Notes: generated from the sequence alone by a model not told the origin. A stretch of 64,000 nucleotides of DNA from Dallia pectoralis (GCA_029465975.1 CM055756.1:11676722-11740721), one strand, 5' to 3'. Numbered from the stretch's first letter, positions 13,126 to 27,117 are shown. Translations and numbers: made by a program.

Positions 13126-14165
13126 AGGACCGTCTGGGGAGAGTCATAATCCGAGGACGCATACTGGCACAAGTTGCACGCTCCTCTTCCTCGATGAAGA
13201 CAAAATCATCGCACAACTTCCCTATTAAATATAAAATGCATCGTTCAAACTCGGTTCGTGTTTAATTCAAAATGCAGAGAGAAGATCGCCAGCATGCATC
13301 AGGTGAGTGGTCGCACCAGGAGAGCTTCATGACAAGGAACTGAGAGCGAGAGGAGCGCACCAGCTGAACCACCCCATCCACACCGGCTGGTCTACGGAGC
13401 GCATGACTGACAGGTCGGCCGACCAATCCCAGCAGACCAGGGAGATAATTGCCTATTAACCCTACAGGCGATTGCGTTTAAGCTGTTGCTTTTCTTTCCA
13501 ATGTTTCCCAGAATCCCAAAAGCAAGTTTAGGACGAACCAATGTTTGTATTTCTTTATAATAAATTAGGCAATTGTGCAACATTGGATATTATAACACAC
13601 GTACATAACTTTCAAACATATCAGATGTTGTTCGAGGAACTCAAAAAGGACTAGTAGCACCAATCCTCACCGTCTCGGGTCAGCAAACATATTGATTAGG
13701 TTTTAAACATGGTTTTATACACTGCGAGCATACAAACGCCACCTAGACTGCATCTGTTTACTGCCATGAGAATTAGCATCAGAATAAATACTACCCAAAC
13801 AGTAAGCAGGACGTTTCTGGGTGACCACACAAGAGACAATCGTTTTGCGCAGCGAGCCGCAGGAGCACGACGACCAGAAAGGATGAAGCACACCGTAGGG
13901 CAGATGTCCCGCGTCTCCTAACGGCGGGGTGTGGGGCTGGTGTGGGGGGGGTACATTTCTGTTTAGAGTGTGCTCTTGCATTCTTCCACTGTGCGCTGTA
14001 GTGTTTGGGCGTCCGGTGTCACAAGTTGTAACCTGTACTGGATATATGCTTCAACCTGCTTCATGAGATCTGTCACCTGGAATTAATATCAATTACGATG
14101 TTAAAGGTAATTTCCTTACTTGTAGGTCCTCACAAGGATAGTACTACTAACAAGTGTGTCTATTA

Positions 14166-14272
<107 letters not shown>

Positions 14273-14370
14273 TGTCCGTGTGTTTCTGCATGTGGGGTTC
14301 AGTGGGATTATAATAAGATATAACTCCCATGTCAGAGTCTCAGCCTAACCACCACTCTGTAATCCCCTTA

Positions 14371-14500
<130 letters not shown>

Positions 14501-17500
14501 TGTGAGTGTCTGTAGTTCCTCTGTGTTAATGGACTGCAAACAGCCAGGCAGAGTTCCACAACAAAACTTAATTTCTCTAGCAAATGTTTGATAATGGCCA
14601 GTAGAGCTGGGTTGAACTTAACGTAAACACAACAATTTGATATTTAAGGAATTCCTCAGCGAAACAGCATAGACACCTGCCTTGGGTCAGAGACTGCTGA
14701 CTGATGTTTGCCACTTCACGTCTTACATCAGTGGCTACCAGACAAACAAGACGGACATGTCAAGAAAAAGCATTTCTTTATTTTACAAGGGTAGAGAGGT
14801 GCAGAGGTTTGTTTACTGGTGGATCTGTCTGTCAAAATCAATTTGCAGGTCAGAAAATATAATGCAGTTTTCTTTTAAAAATAATAAACAGGGTTAGTTG
14901 TTTCAAATATTTACCCAGAGCTTATGTACAATGCTTGCCACAATGTACCAACCCTGATGTTTTTTGCACAAAAACATATTTGTCCATTCACACAAAGTCA
15001 AGTTTCCAATGCAAATAAAGCCAGATCGAAACTTTTATTCAAAAGCAGAGAAGCGAAAAGAGTGCCGTTTGAGAAGAGACACATGAAGGAAAGAGCACAA
15101 ACACACACACGCGCACACACACACACACACGCGCACACACACACGTTTTTTCGGAGTCCGGAAGACCATGTGTGCTGATTGGTTCTGCCTGTTCTGCTTT
15201 ATGTTGCGTGGAGACAATACCTTTTACACCCCCACACCCTCCCCCCCACACACACCCACACACACACACCCACACACACACCCACACAGGTCTGTTTTAA
15301 GGTCTGGAGAGTATTCTTGACACATTAGAGTGGTTCTGGTTCTTTACATCTTCCATTAGAATACAGTTAGTGAACCATGTTGGCCCATACATCTCCACTC
15401 CTGTCTCACGTGCATGTCCCCTGACTTCACGTTCTCTCTTCTGTTAAAACACATTAACAGCTCACTATCACAACCTCATTAATTGCTGCTACATTAACCG
15501 TGGCGGCTGGATCGTGAAGAGCACATGACCCAATGAGAAAAGGAGCCACGGAACACCTTAGAACATCGGAACATTTGATATGAGTGGGAGAACGAGAACA
15601 TGTCATAATGTTATGACGTTTGTTCTGCTGAGGAACAAGCAGAATGTGGTAGTGAAGGTGGTATTGGTGTTTAGGTTCTATATATATTTAGGCCTCAGCT
15701 GCCGTACGCAATGCTGTTTTCCTATCAATGTGTTCTGTCCACACACAGTTGTGGCGGTGTGCAGATTCCAGCACCTTATTGAGTTAATCAGGTTTCGGCG
15801 CAGTTTAAATGAGAGAGGTTTTACCACATGGTAACAGACTGTTAAAACAGGGGGTTCCTACTGAGGTGATTCGCCCAATCATTCTGTACAGCATACAGAA
15901 ACCAACACCCAGAGTCGCTAGGAGATCCACACACACACACACGCAAACACGCAACATACGCTCCCAGATGTCTCTGAGGACGAGATCTCAGACGACACAG
16001 TTCAAGAGTGCCGGTCAGTGACCTCATCTCCTCTTCCGTACCTGAACCACTTCAAACAGTTCCGAACAACTGAAGGAGAAGCTCAAGAAATACACCAAGG
16101 ACTGTACACACGAAGTCCTGGCAGTAATGACAGACACACGGACACACAAACACACGGGCATACGTATACACAAACATTTACACACAAACTTGCACGAGCG
16201 AGCACACTCAAACACGCACACACACTTCAAATGAAATGTATACACGCTAAGCCTGTGGTAATGACAGGGCTGTTAGCCGTTCCAAAACAGCAGATTGGGA
16301 CACTCCTTAGTCTGCTTTAAGGTCAGTCTTTATCTCTCACTCGCTCTCCATCTTCCTCTGGTTCTTTTTTTCTCTCTGAAAGGCCATTATGAACACCTAC
16401 AAGGTTTTCCAGTCAGGATAAGACCATTTAAAATGTTAATAAATTCTCTGGAGCCCTGCCAAGTTCCTCTGTCTGATCTTCTGTCTCTTAGCTGGGGGAA
16501 TAACTTCAGCCTGGATGGCTGCCTAATCCTATAGAGATGAACCGTGATCCTTTAGAAAAGGCTGTATCGTTCAGTTTTCGAAGGAACCCAAGCGCCAGCG
16601 GGAATGAAAGTGACTTAAACTTTATGAACCCGATGACAGATTCAGTGGCCTGATTGTGGCTTGGGGTCAACGTGAGGCGCTACTTTCTGCTCAATCCAAT
16701 TGGTCTCGTCATGACAAGGAGGAGTAAGAAAGTGTTTTATAATGGGCCGAGTTTTTGGGCTAAATCCCAGTCATGGAGTACTTTGAAGCTTTCTCGAATA
16801 ATATGCGCTAAAGAACGTGGGAGACTTCTTTTTTCTGTGTTCTTCATCCCCGCGAGGCCAGATGTCACGTCTCCAGTCAGCCTGGCCGGTAGTTAAGCAG
16901 AAAACCCCACAGCTTCTCTTTTACTAAAGTGACCACCCGAACGGCACATCACAGTTCTGTGTCATTTGGGACGGTCCACCTCAGAACACATCAGTGTGTT
17001 TTCTTAATACATAAACACATTATGTAACAGGGTAACCTAATTAAATACCTTCACCTTTCAATGGGTATTAGTTGAAGTTGGCTTGTTTACTTTGTAACCT
17101 GTGTCGCAATACATTTCACGTCTTGAATGGCCGAGCAGTCAATGTTCCCTTTGTCATACATACACAATATAGGTGTGTGAGACATTTATGAAAGAATGAA
17201 ACGTCTAGCTATTTATGTAGTCATTAAGCAGCAACATCAAACACTTGACCCAGATATGTGTTGATAAGATAACCGATTAGATACCGGTTCCATTAACCAA
17301 CTGATATGGTACAGATCACTTTGAAGAACGTAGCCTTGTGTCTTACCTGGGATAAAGACGGCTAAGAGTGTTTGGCGTCGCTAAGCTCAAGGTGATAAAG
17401 GCCCTCAAGAAATGTTTGAAGGTACAGATTAGTAACTCCAAGCATTCATACGGGACTCCAAGTGGGACCTTACATTTGCGAAAGTTTGCTACAGGTCGTA

Positions 17501-18169
17501 CATGTAATGGAACAGGAACTGAGAATAATCAGGTGTAATTAATTGACATGTCTATTGAGGTAGATAATTGGTAAGGGAATATGATAGGAACCAACAAAAA
17601 CTACATATCGTTAAAAATAACGGATTTCTGTAAATATGAAGAGTAGCGTATTCTAGAGAAATGTTGGAAGGCTGAACCACATTGTGTCAACCGGTAAGCT
17701 TCATGCTGCCACACTAACAGACACTCTTCTTCTCTGAGACAGGCGCAGAGAAAACACTCAAAAGAACAGTGTTAGAAAAAGTGTCAAAAGAGCAATTTAC
17801 AAGAGCTTCTGTAGGGTGAACTGTCAAGACAAAGCAGCAGTGGTTTCGCAACTGACATTAGGCTGACATTATGAACTGTTTTCTTATTCAGCGCTTCGGC
17901 AAGCAGGTCTATTCAAAGATTTCTGACAGCTGCCAATTCAAATGGAAAGTGGGTGCACGTCTAATAATAGTAATTATTATTCAATTCCCCTACATAGCAT
18001 TCATTGTATTCCCCTACATAGCATTGCTTGTATAGTGGCAAGCCAAATGGACCTTGGTAAATGTAAAACTTACCTATCAGTTCCATTTTAATATAACTGA
18101 ACTAACTACGCAACTCTGTGGTTATTTTCCAATGTTTCTGGGTGGCTGTTGAGTTGTTTCGGGCACACC

Positions 18170-18570
18170 TCCTTGCCATCTTGATGGATGAATCTGGGCG
18201 TGATAAATGCCAGGAGAGAGCTACCTAACGGAATGCATGGTGCCTAATGTAAAGTTTGGTGGAGGAGGGATACTGGTCTGGGGCTGGGCGATACAAAGAC
18301 ATTTTAAACAGCTGGGTGCTGTTAACATGGTTTAACTAAGTTGGTGTGGAGGAACTCAGGTGGCCCTACACAGAGCCCTAACAGACCTCAACCTCATTGA
18401 ACACCTTTGGGATTAATTGAAACAACTGTTGCCAGCCAGGTCTTCTCGTCCAACATCAGTGCCGGACCTCACATGTTCTCTGTTGACTGAATGGGCACCA
18501 ACTCCCACAGACCCGGTACGATTTGTGGAAAGCCTTCCCAGAAATGTGGATGAAAGGATCAAAGGAAAGA
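18170..18570 (+). mobile_element. Tc1-like transposase fossil with internal deletion
   Basis: Two blocks match remembered fish Tc1 transposase DNA. The first is TAAAGTTTGGTGGAGGAGGG followed by ACTGGTCTGGGGCTG. The second begins GGTGTGGAGGAACT and continues through CCTCAACCTCATTGAACACC, TTTGGGAT, CAACATCAGTGCCGGACCTC and GTGGAAAGCCTTCCCAGAAA. The middle of the transposase is missing and stop codons break the frame, so it is inactive. Confidence 0.8.
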
Positions 18571-20144
18571 TGAACGGAGAAAAGAACAGACAAACATTTT
18601 CCCATAAAGCTCAGAACCTCAAACTGAGGGGAAAACAGACCCGTGACTGGCGACTCCTCTGAGTGACATTGCAGCAGAATTGGTATACGTCCGGAAATAC
18701 CTTGAGAGGATCTGCAGAGATGAATTGGAGATACTCAAAAATAAAGGTCTTCCCAGCTTGTAGCGTTATAGCCAAGTTGACTCACAGTTGTATTCAGTGT
18801 CAAAGATGCTTTAATACAATACTAGGTAAATTTATCAGAATACATAACGAGATTAATCTGTTTTTATTAAGTTGAAATTTGCTATCCTTATTAAACTCTG
18901 TTTTGCTTGGTTATTATAAGTTATTGAGTTGGGGAAAAATAGATGTAATCCATTTCAGAAAAAGTCTTTATTGTAACATAATGTTTGTATGGTGAAGGTG
19001 TCTTAATACAGCCTGAATGTACTGAATGTCTGAAGAAGAGCTACAGCTCCAGTTGTGTATATGCTGGAGTTACTGTGATACTGAAACAAATTGCAGGAAC
19101 ATTTTGTGATTGTAAAACATATTCTATACTCTTGCTCCATTTGAGATTTTGTGATTAGTTGTCTGTCTGCAATCAAAACAATACTCTAGAGAATTAACGA
19201 GTTCAATGCAGCAGAATTTGCAGACTGCAAACAGAATATCAAAAGACGGAGAAGGGGAGAATATATGCAAACAGAAACCGATGAACTACAGGAGTGTTTG
19301 TGAGAAGATTGTTACAAAAGAGATGGAATTTGAGAACTAAAGGAATGCGGGAGAAAACTAACAAGGATACCAAGGGCAATGGGATTCAGCTGTAGTGAGA
19401 TTTCACCATACTGGGCGCCGAAGATAGATGATATGGTACAAATTGCACATCGTGTGGCCAGATTGTTGATTGCACTACATTATTATCCAATTCAAGAATG
19501 CAACACAGGATTAGTTTTTGGAAGCTGACACAAAAATGCATGGTGTTAAGGACAGGGTAAAGAAAAAAGCACACAAGCTTTGGTGTACGTTTTAAAATGT
19601 GTGTTTTAAATGTTGCAGCTATGGGTCAGAACAAAGTCCTTGTGTGTGTAAACAGACCTGGATTATAAACCTGATTCTGATCCAAAGGTTGCATTTGTGG
19701 AAGATACATTTACCTGGTTTTGTTGATCTCACATGTTCACAGTGGTTGTTGAGTTGGAAGACAATCACTTACATCAAGAATGATCCATTCTGTTTTGAAT
19801 AATTAACTACTTCTACACATCACCCCTGGCAACAACACAAAATAAAATATAGTTAGAATTTAAGAACTATGTGGAATATTGTTATAGATTATACCACGAA
19901 GGTAGTTAAACAACATAGTGTGCCTGCCATAAACCAGGAAAATACCAGAAACATGTCAATACGTTTCCATTGTTGTTTATTGTCTGTATATAATAATTCC
20001 TTAACAGGTACTGGATGTCTGGGTAAAGAACTAGACATTGAACATGCAGTGAGTTCCCTAATTCAGTGGGCCGTTTGTTTGTCATTTTGGTTCTGCACTT
20101 TAGCCCTTTGAGTTTGAAAAGAAACAGTACAGAGACCACGATGT

Positions 20145-20260
20145 GGAAGTGCAGACAGCTATAATCTCACAGACTTTGACAAGAGCCAAATTGTTGTGGC
20201 CATTCATCAGCATCTGTGAGATGTGCCGTTTCAACCAGTCCGATCGACGACGAACGTTAA
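20145..20260 (+). mobile_element. Severely deleted Tc1-like fossil (second family)
   Basis: GACTTTGACAAGAGCCAAAT resembles the start of a fish Tc1-like transposase. It is fused to CATCAGCATCTGTGAGATGT and then CAGTCCGATCGAC, which resembles the conserved 3' part ('ATCGAGCATCTGTGGGATGT'). The intervening transposase is lost. The match is from memory. Confidence 0.45.
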
Positions 20261-21189
20261 ATGGTCCCCGTCGGACGACATTCGCTTGTTACTCATGCAG
20301 CAATCTCTTTATCTTGAGCGACCAACAGCACAATAGTTTTCTGCATTTATGGTGTGTTTCCGTAAGCTCCATCGCAGACGGCAGACATGTTTCCCCAGTA
20401 GAAGCGAAGGACACCTCCAACAGAATGGACCCAGTTTGCCGGGGGACTGGCCCAATTAATCAAATGCTACATGGGGAAATCCTTGGCCAGCCAACCAGCT
20501 CTGTGGTATGATGCGTGGGCGTCCCATTGGTACCCTGTGCCATGATTGTCCACTGCGCCCCCCACGACCAGCAGGGGAGATTACTGCTAAGCTCCACGGC
20601 GAGCGATCCTACCAGTCTTCCGCCAACAGCCTCCTAGATCACCCCTGCTTTCAGTGATAGTTTTCCTGCCGACACCAGCTGGGCGACCGGTCCCTACAGT
20701 TTCTCCGACCCAGACACAATGGAGGGACTACGTAACTGGTGAGTGCCAATGCTAGCTAGAGGTTTAGTGCCACGGAAAGGAAAGGTCAGAATTAATGCAC
20801 CCATAGCCTGCCAGCGCTAGCTGGAATGTCACAATACCGTGAGGGGTGTCTTTCAAAGGTTTAATCGACAGCAATGAAAAGGGTAGTGGCAACACGGAAG
20901 ATGGGAAATCTAAGACAAACATTCAGTATAACACAGTATCAAAACCAGGACAAAACGACGAAGTCACGAATTATGTTACAATGTGTGTAACATTTATCAT
21001 CCATTTTCGTTAGTGAACAGCTTGACTTGGGCTTCAGTTTTTGATTTGTTCTAAAATTTTAACTATAGATAACCGTTTTCTAATTTATTTTCGCATCTCC
21101 ACTTAAACACTACCAGTATGCCATTGTGTTATTTATGATTGATCAACCAAATCATTTGTTTTCTTAATATACAATCACCTGGACTGGCT

Positions 21190-24100
21190 GCATCATCCTC
21201 TGTCTCCCGTCTGCCCCCTCTGTCTCCCGTCTGCCCCCACTGTCTCCCGTCTGCCCCCTGTCTCCCGTCTGCCCCCTGTCTCCCGTCTGCCCCCTGTCTC
21301 CCCGCCTGCCTGTCTCCCGTCTGCCCCCTCTGTCTCCCGTCTCCCCCTCTGTCTCCCGTCTCCTCCTCTGTCTCCCGTCTCCTCCTCTGTCTCCTCCCTC
21401 TGTCTCCTGTCTCCTCCTCTGTCTCCCGTCTCCCCCCCTGTCTCCCGTCTGCCCCCTCTGTCTCCCGTCTGCCCCCTCTGTCTCCCGTCTGCCCCCTCTG
21501 TCTCCCGTCTGCCCCCTCTGTCTCCCGTCTGCCCCCTCTGTCTCCCGTCTGCCCCCTCTGTCTCCCGTCTGCCCCCTCTGTCTCCCGTCTGCCCCCTCTG
21601 TCTCCCGTCTGCCCCCTCTGTCTCCCGTCTCCTCCTCTGTCTCCCGTCTCCTCCTCTGTCTCTCCTCCTCTGTCTCCCGTCTCCTCCTCTGTCTCCCGTC
21701 TCCTCCTCTGTCTCCTCCTCTGTCTCCTGTCTCCTCCTCTGTCTCCTGTCTCCTCCTCTGTCTCCCGTCTACCCCCTCTGTATCCCGTCTGCCCCCTCTG
21801 TCTCCCGTCTGCCCCCTGTCTCCCGTCTGCCCCCTCTGTCTCCCGTCTCCCCTCTGTCTCCCGTCTCCCCCTCTGTCTCCCGTCTGCCCCCTCTGTCTCC
21901 GTCTCCCCTCTGTCTCCTGTCTCCTCCTCTGTCTCCCGTCTCCTCCTCTGTCTCCTGTCTCCTCCTCTGTCTCCTGTCTCCTCCTCTGTCTCCTGTCTCC
22001 CTCTGTCTCCTGTCTCCTCCTCTGTCTCCCCTCTGTCTCCTGTCTCCCCCTCTGTCTCCCGTCTGCCCCCTCTGTCTCCCTTCTGCCCCCTCTGTCTCCC
22101 GTCTGCCCCCTCTGTCTCCCGTCTGCCCCCTGTCTCCCGTCTGCCCCCTCTGTCTCCCGTCTCCCCCTCTGTCTCCCGTCTGCCCCCTCTGTCTCCCGTC
22201 TGCCCCCTCTGTCTCCCGTCTCCCCCTCTGTCTCCCGTCTCCCCCTCTGTCTCCCGTCTCCTCCTCTGTCTCCCGTCTCCTCCTCTGTCTCCCGTCTCCT
22301 TCTCTGTCTCCTCCTCTGTCTCCTGTCTCCTCCTCTGTCTCCCGTCTGCCCCCTCTGTCTCCCGTCTGCCCCCTCTGTCTCCCGTCTGCCCCCTCTGTCT
22401 CCCGTCTGCCCCCTCTGTCTCCCGTCTGCCCCCTCTGTCTCCCGTCTGCCCCCTCTGTCTCCCCCTCTGTCTGCCCCCTCTGTATCCCGTCTGCCCCCTC
22501 TGTCTCCCGTCTGCCCCCTCTGTCTCCCGTCTGCCCCTCTGTCTCCCGTCTGCCCCCTCTGTCTCCCGTCTGCCCCCTCTGTCTCCCGTCTGCCCCCTCT
22601 GTCTCCCGTCTCCTCCTCTGTCTCCCGTCTGCCCCCTCTGTCTCCCGTCTGCCCCCTCTGTCTCCCGTCTGCCCCCCTCTGTCTCCCGTCTGCCCCCTCT
22701 GTCTCCCGTCTGCCCCCTCTGTCTCCCGTCTCCCCCTCTGTCTCCCCTCTGCCCCCTCTGTCTCCCGTCTGCCCCCTCTGTCTCCTGTCTGCCCCTCTGT
22801 ATCCCGTCTGCCCCCTCTGTATCCCGTCTGCCCCCTCTGTCTCCCGTCTGCCCCCTCTGTCTCCCATCTGCCCCCTCTGTCTCCCGTCTGCCCCCTCTGT
22901 CTCCCGTCTGCCCCCTCTGTCTCCCGTCTGCCCCCTCTGTCTCCCGTCTGCCCCCTCTGTCTCCCGTCTGCCCCCTCTGTCTCCCGTCTGCCCCCTCTGT
23001 CTCCGTCTCCTCCTCTGTCTCCCGTCTCCTCCTCTGTCTCCCGTCTCCTCCTCTGTCTCCCGTCTCCTCCTCTTTATCCCGTCTACCCCCTCTGTCTCCC
23101 GTCTGCCCCCTCTGTCTCCCGTCTGCCCCCTCTGTCTCCCGTCTGCCCCTGTCTCTGTCTCCCCTCTGTCTCCCGTCTCCCCCCTCTGTCTCCCGTCTGC
23201 CCCCTCTGTCTCCCGTCTCCCCCCTCTGTCTCCCGTCTCCCCCTCTGTATCCCGTCTCCCCTGTCTCCCGTCTCCTCCTCTGTCTCCCGTCTCCTTCTGT
23301 ATCCTCTCCCCCTCTGTCTCCCGTCTCCCCTCTGTCTCCCGTCTCCTCTGTCTCCTCCTCCCCTCTGTCTCCCGTCTGCCCCCTCTGTCTCCCGTCTGCC
23401 CCCTCTGTCTCCCGTCTGCCCCCTCTGTCTCCCGTCTGCCCCCTCTGTCTCCCGTCTTCCCCCTCTGTCTCCCGTCTGCCCCCTCTGTCTCCCGTCTGCC
23501 CCCTCTGTATCCCGTCTGCCCCCTCTGTATCCCGTCTGCCCCCTCTGTATCCCGTCTGCCCCCTCTGTATCCCGTCTGCCCCCTCTGTATCCCGTCTGCC
23601 CCCTCTGTCTCCCGTCTGCCCCCTCTGTCTCCCGTCTGCCCCCTCTGTCTCCCGTCTGCCCCCTCTGTCTCCCGTCTGCCCCCTCTGTCTCCCGTCTGCC
23701 CCCCCCCTCTGTCTCCCGTCTGCCCCCTCTGTCTCCCGTCTGCCCCCTCTGTCTCCCCTCCTCTCTGTCTCCCTCCTCCTCTGTCTCCGCCCCCTCTGTC
23801 TCCTCCTCTGTCTCCTCCTCTGTCCTCCTGTCTCCCGTCTCCTCCTCTGTCTCTGCTCCTCTGTCTCTGCCCCCTCCTCTGTCTCCTCTGTCCCCTCTGT
23901 CTCCTCCTCTGTCTCCCGTCTGTCTCCTCTGCCCCCTCTGTATCCTGTCTGCCCCTGCCCCCTCTGTATCCCGTGTATCCCGTCTGCCCCCTCTGTCTCC
24001 CGTCTGCCCCCTCTGTCTCCCGTCTGTCTCCCGTCTGCCCCCTCTGTCTCCCTGCCCCCTCTGTCTCCCGTCTGCCCCCTGCCCCCCCCTGTCTCCCGTC

Positions 24101-24381
24101 TGCCCCCTCTGTCTCCCGTCTCTGTCTCCCGTCTGCCCCCTCTGTCTCCCGTGCCCCCTCTGTCTCCCGTCTGCCCCCTCTGTCTCCCGTCTGCCCCTGT
24201 CTCTGCCCCCTCTGTCTCCCGTCTGCCTGCCCCCTCTGTCTCCCCCTCTGTCTCCCGTCTGCCCCCTCTGTCTCCCGTCTGCCCCCTATGTCTCCCGTCT
24301 CCCCCCTCTGTATCCTGTCTGCCTCCTCTGTCTCCTCCTCTGTCTCCTGTCTCCTCCTCTGTCTCCTCCTCTGTCTCCTGG
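21190..24381. repeat. 3.2-kb polypyrimidine/polypurine minisatellite, about 20-bp unit
   Basis: About 150 tandem copies of GTCTGCCCCCTCTGTCTCCC, mixed with the variant GTCTCCTCCTCTGTCTCCC and others. The plus strand is almost free of A, so stop codons cannot form and frames of over 1000 codons stay open on both strands. It is not a gene. Confidence 0.97.
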
Positions 24382-24689
24382 CTGTCAGCGTACAGCAGTA
24401 TGGTGTGGCGTCGCACTTGTTCTGTCGCTTCTTTTTTTGGCTCCTTCTTTCTCAGCTTTGGCTTAATTAAAGCCCATCCTTTTGAGACATAATGCTCCAG
24501 TCCTGATGAGGTGTTGACGGGAGGCAGCTGTTCAGGTTCTGCTACCTCCTGACTCTTCCAGCATCTTCCAGCATTTTCCCGAGGGGGCGTTCATGCAACG
24601 CTGATGCAAAATGTTAGAGTGCATTTGCACCAAAATATACTTTTTTACAGAAATACTATCACTTCTCAACTTTCCAAGGTCGTAACTCA

Positions 24690-25160
24690 GTTATGATGCA
24701 TACTGAAAAAATTGAATAAACAATTGAGACAAAATAGAAATCATGTAAATCTTGTAATCTACATTTTTGACTCATCAAAGAAGCCATCTGTTGCAGAAAT
24801 GACAGCATTCTTTCTACAATGGAAGTACAAATTGTTTGGAAACTTTTGTTTCTCTAGAAATGAGTTGTAGCATTTGTAGGTTATTCTGCAACCCAGTTCA
24901 TCCCAAACCAGACCAAGGGGTTTAAGTCTGGAGACTGATTAGAAGCCTACAGTCTTGTTATTTCCTTCTAAGGCAGTCTCTGGCTTAGCCTGGTGTTTGT
25001 TCTGGGTCATTATCCTGCTGTAGGATGAACCCCTGACCAACCCAGCATACACCAGAGGGTATTGCATGGCGCTGAACAATGCTGTGGTAGCCGTTCGGCT
25101 CAGGGTGCCAGGATGCCAAGGTGCCACTCTCTCAGTGCCAGTCACCAACTCTGGATCCAG
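24690..25160 (-). mobile_element. Tc1-like transposase fossil (third family, minus strand)
   Basis: The plus strand reads TTTGACTCATCAAAGAAGCC and then ATCTGTTGCAGAAATGACAG, and later TGTTCTGGGTCATTATCCTG and GCTGAACAATGCTGTGGTAG. These are remembered antisense signatures of a fish Tc1-like transposase. On the minus strand IMTQNKHQA stands where such proteins have a DNDPKHT-type motif. The frame is broken. Confidence 0.6.
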
Positions 25161-25796
25161 CAAAATAACTAAAGACGATCCCTCTATCGCCACAATGTTC
25201 GACAGTATGTCTCACACTCTAAAAGACAAGCCTATCACAAAAGACCTTCCAATATCCTGTATTTCACCGGCGATGCTTCCTGACACAGGTAATCCCGTTA
25301 TTTTGTCGTCGTAGCAAAGGACCTGTCCGACCTACAGCTCAAAATCTACGGACTGACATATTTTCTCTACAATCTCACTTAAGGTTCTGTCTGCCTTGTT
25401 CTGTTATTTTTTGACATTCTGATGTCAATATTTAACTCACAGCTGTCCTGTTCTGTCCAAAAAGGGTGGAAAAGAGTTGCCATCACTAACTAAACCTTTC
25501 ATCCCTCTTAAAGAAGTTTGTACCATTTTCTCTATGTTATTATCACAGAATTCAATCGATGGATTAATTTTAATTGGGCCTAGTTCAACAGTACCATTCT
25601 GGACATGTTTACACCCTAGATTACTGAGCCTTCTACACACACTAAGCTCACCAGTTACCGTCAAGTGTGGTTCATCTCCCAGTCCAGCATTTGGCGTTCC
25701 AACCTCGCTGAAAGACGTCCTTCTGAGACACTCAATCCCTGTTGTCACAACCACTCTGGTTCAGATAAGAACTGTAATATGCCTCACTTAGCGCAC

Positions 25797-25895
25797 GTCC
25801 CAAATGGCAGCCTGTTCCCTAGGTTGTGCTTTTGTTTTCAGAGCACAGACACTGGCACTAGACCTCGGAAATAATGTGCCGTTTGGGAGACACTA
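25797..25895. mobile_element. Palindromic MITE-like repeat copy (diverged)
   Basis: CGTCCCAAATGGCAGCCTGT with TTCCCTAGG on the left, and GTGCCGTTTGGGAGAC, roughly its reverse complement, on the right. Same family as the copy near 171. Confidence 0.5.
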
Positions 25896-26040
25896 TACGT
25901 CTGCTTCTGAAGTCTGGTCAACGTTTTCATTAGGTCTGCTAGGACTGGCGCTGAAGGGATCATTAACGTCTTAACTAACCTTTCAAAGGCAAAACAACAT
26001 TTATGTGTCGCCACACCTCTCAGGCTGAGGACCTAACTGG

Positions 26041-26130
26041 GTGAAGATATCTCAGATATCTCTAGGACATAGCATGGTGAAGATGTCTCAGATATCTCTA
26101 GGACATAACATGGTGAAGATATCTCAGATT
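26041..26130. repeat. Short tandem repeat, 36-bp unit, 2.5 copies
   Basis: GTGAAGATATCTCAGATATC followed by TCTAGGACATAGCATG, repeated. Confidence 0.85.
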
Positions 26131-26385
26131 TCTTCGCTGACTAAAGGCTAAACGGATACGCTGTCTTTAATGACCGCCGGCTGCACTCAGGACCCGTAAT
26201 GAAGATGTGGGTGTGTCCTAATGACAGGCCGCCAGGGCTGACCCAACCCACCATGGCACTCTGTAGTCACAACACCTACACCAACCATTAACTCTTACGC
26301 TCTACACTCGGTTGTTAAAGTAGATGACTGTCCCTCTGCTAACCTCACAGTACGCACTGACTGACCCGGGATGTGTCCTCACGTT

Positions 26386-26475
26386 ACACAGAACTCATGT
26401 AGTGCACTATTTCTGAGCATTGTCCATTGGGCCCAGTGCACTGTGTAGAGAATAGGGCACCATTTACGACGTACC
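26386..26475. mobile_element. Palindromic MITE-like repeat copy
   Basis: Contains TGTAGTGCACTATTT, GGGCCCAGTGCACTG, AGAGAATAGGGCACCATTT and GACG in the family's order. Confidence 0.55.
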
Positions 26476-26700
26476 CCAACGGCACTCATATGGTCGCAGA
26501 ACTAACTTTCCGGGTTTTTACGAAAGTCCCGGTCCATTTTGTCAGCCTGCTCTGAAGCAGTGGTGATTCTGTGTACCGTGTGTCTGCAGACGCAGCTGAC
26601 GCTATCACTTGTTGATCATTAGTCTTTCTCACACCAGGCGTGAGGTCATGAACCAGGGTCATGGCCTGTCAATTGGTCATACAACAAGAGGCCTTTTTAA

Positions 26701-27117
26701 CCCCAGAACCCCAGACCCTGATATCCTGACCTACCTGAGGTTGAACCCCAGACCCTGATATCCTGTCCTACCTGAGGTTGAACCCCAGACCCTGATATCC
26801 TGACCTACCTGAGGTTGAACCCCAGACCCTGATATCCTGTCCTACCTGAGGTTGAACCCCAGAACCCCAGACCCTGATATCCTGTCCTACCTGAGGTTGA
26901 ACCCCAGAACCCCAGACCCTGATATCCTGTCCTACCTGAGGTTTAACCCCAGAACCCCAGACCCTGATATCCGGCCCACCTAAGGTTGAACCCCAGACCC
27001 TGATATCCTGTCCTACCTGAGGTTGAACCCCAGAACCCCAGACCCTGATATCCTGCTCTACCTGAGGTTGAACCCCAGAACCCCAGACCCTGATATCCGG
27101 CCCACCTGAGGTTGAAC
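26701..27117. repeat. Minisatellite, 37-46-bp unit, about 10 copies
   Basis: Tandem GACCCTGATATCCTGTCCTA followed by CCTGAGGTTGAACCCCA, with an optional extra GAACCCCA. Confidence 0.92.

Noticed and set aside
21129..24492. Open frames of about 1,095 and 1,117 codons on opposite strands, rich in RGQTGD or SVSRLPPLSP repeats
   Set aside because: They lie wholly in the A-free pyrimidine/purine minisatellite, where stop codons cannot form. All frames are open and no domain or splice context exists.
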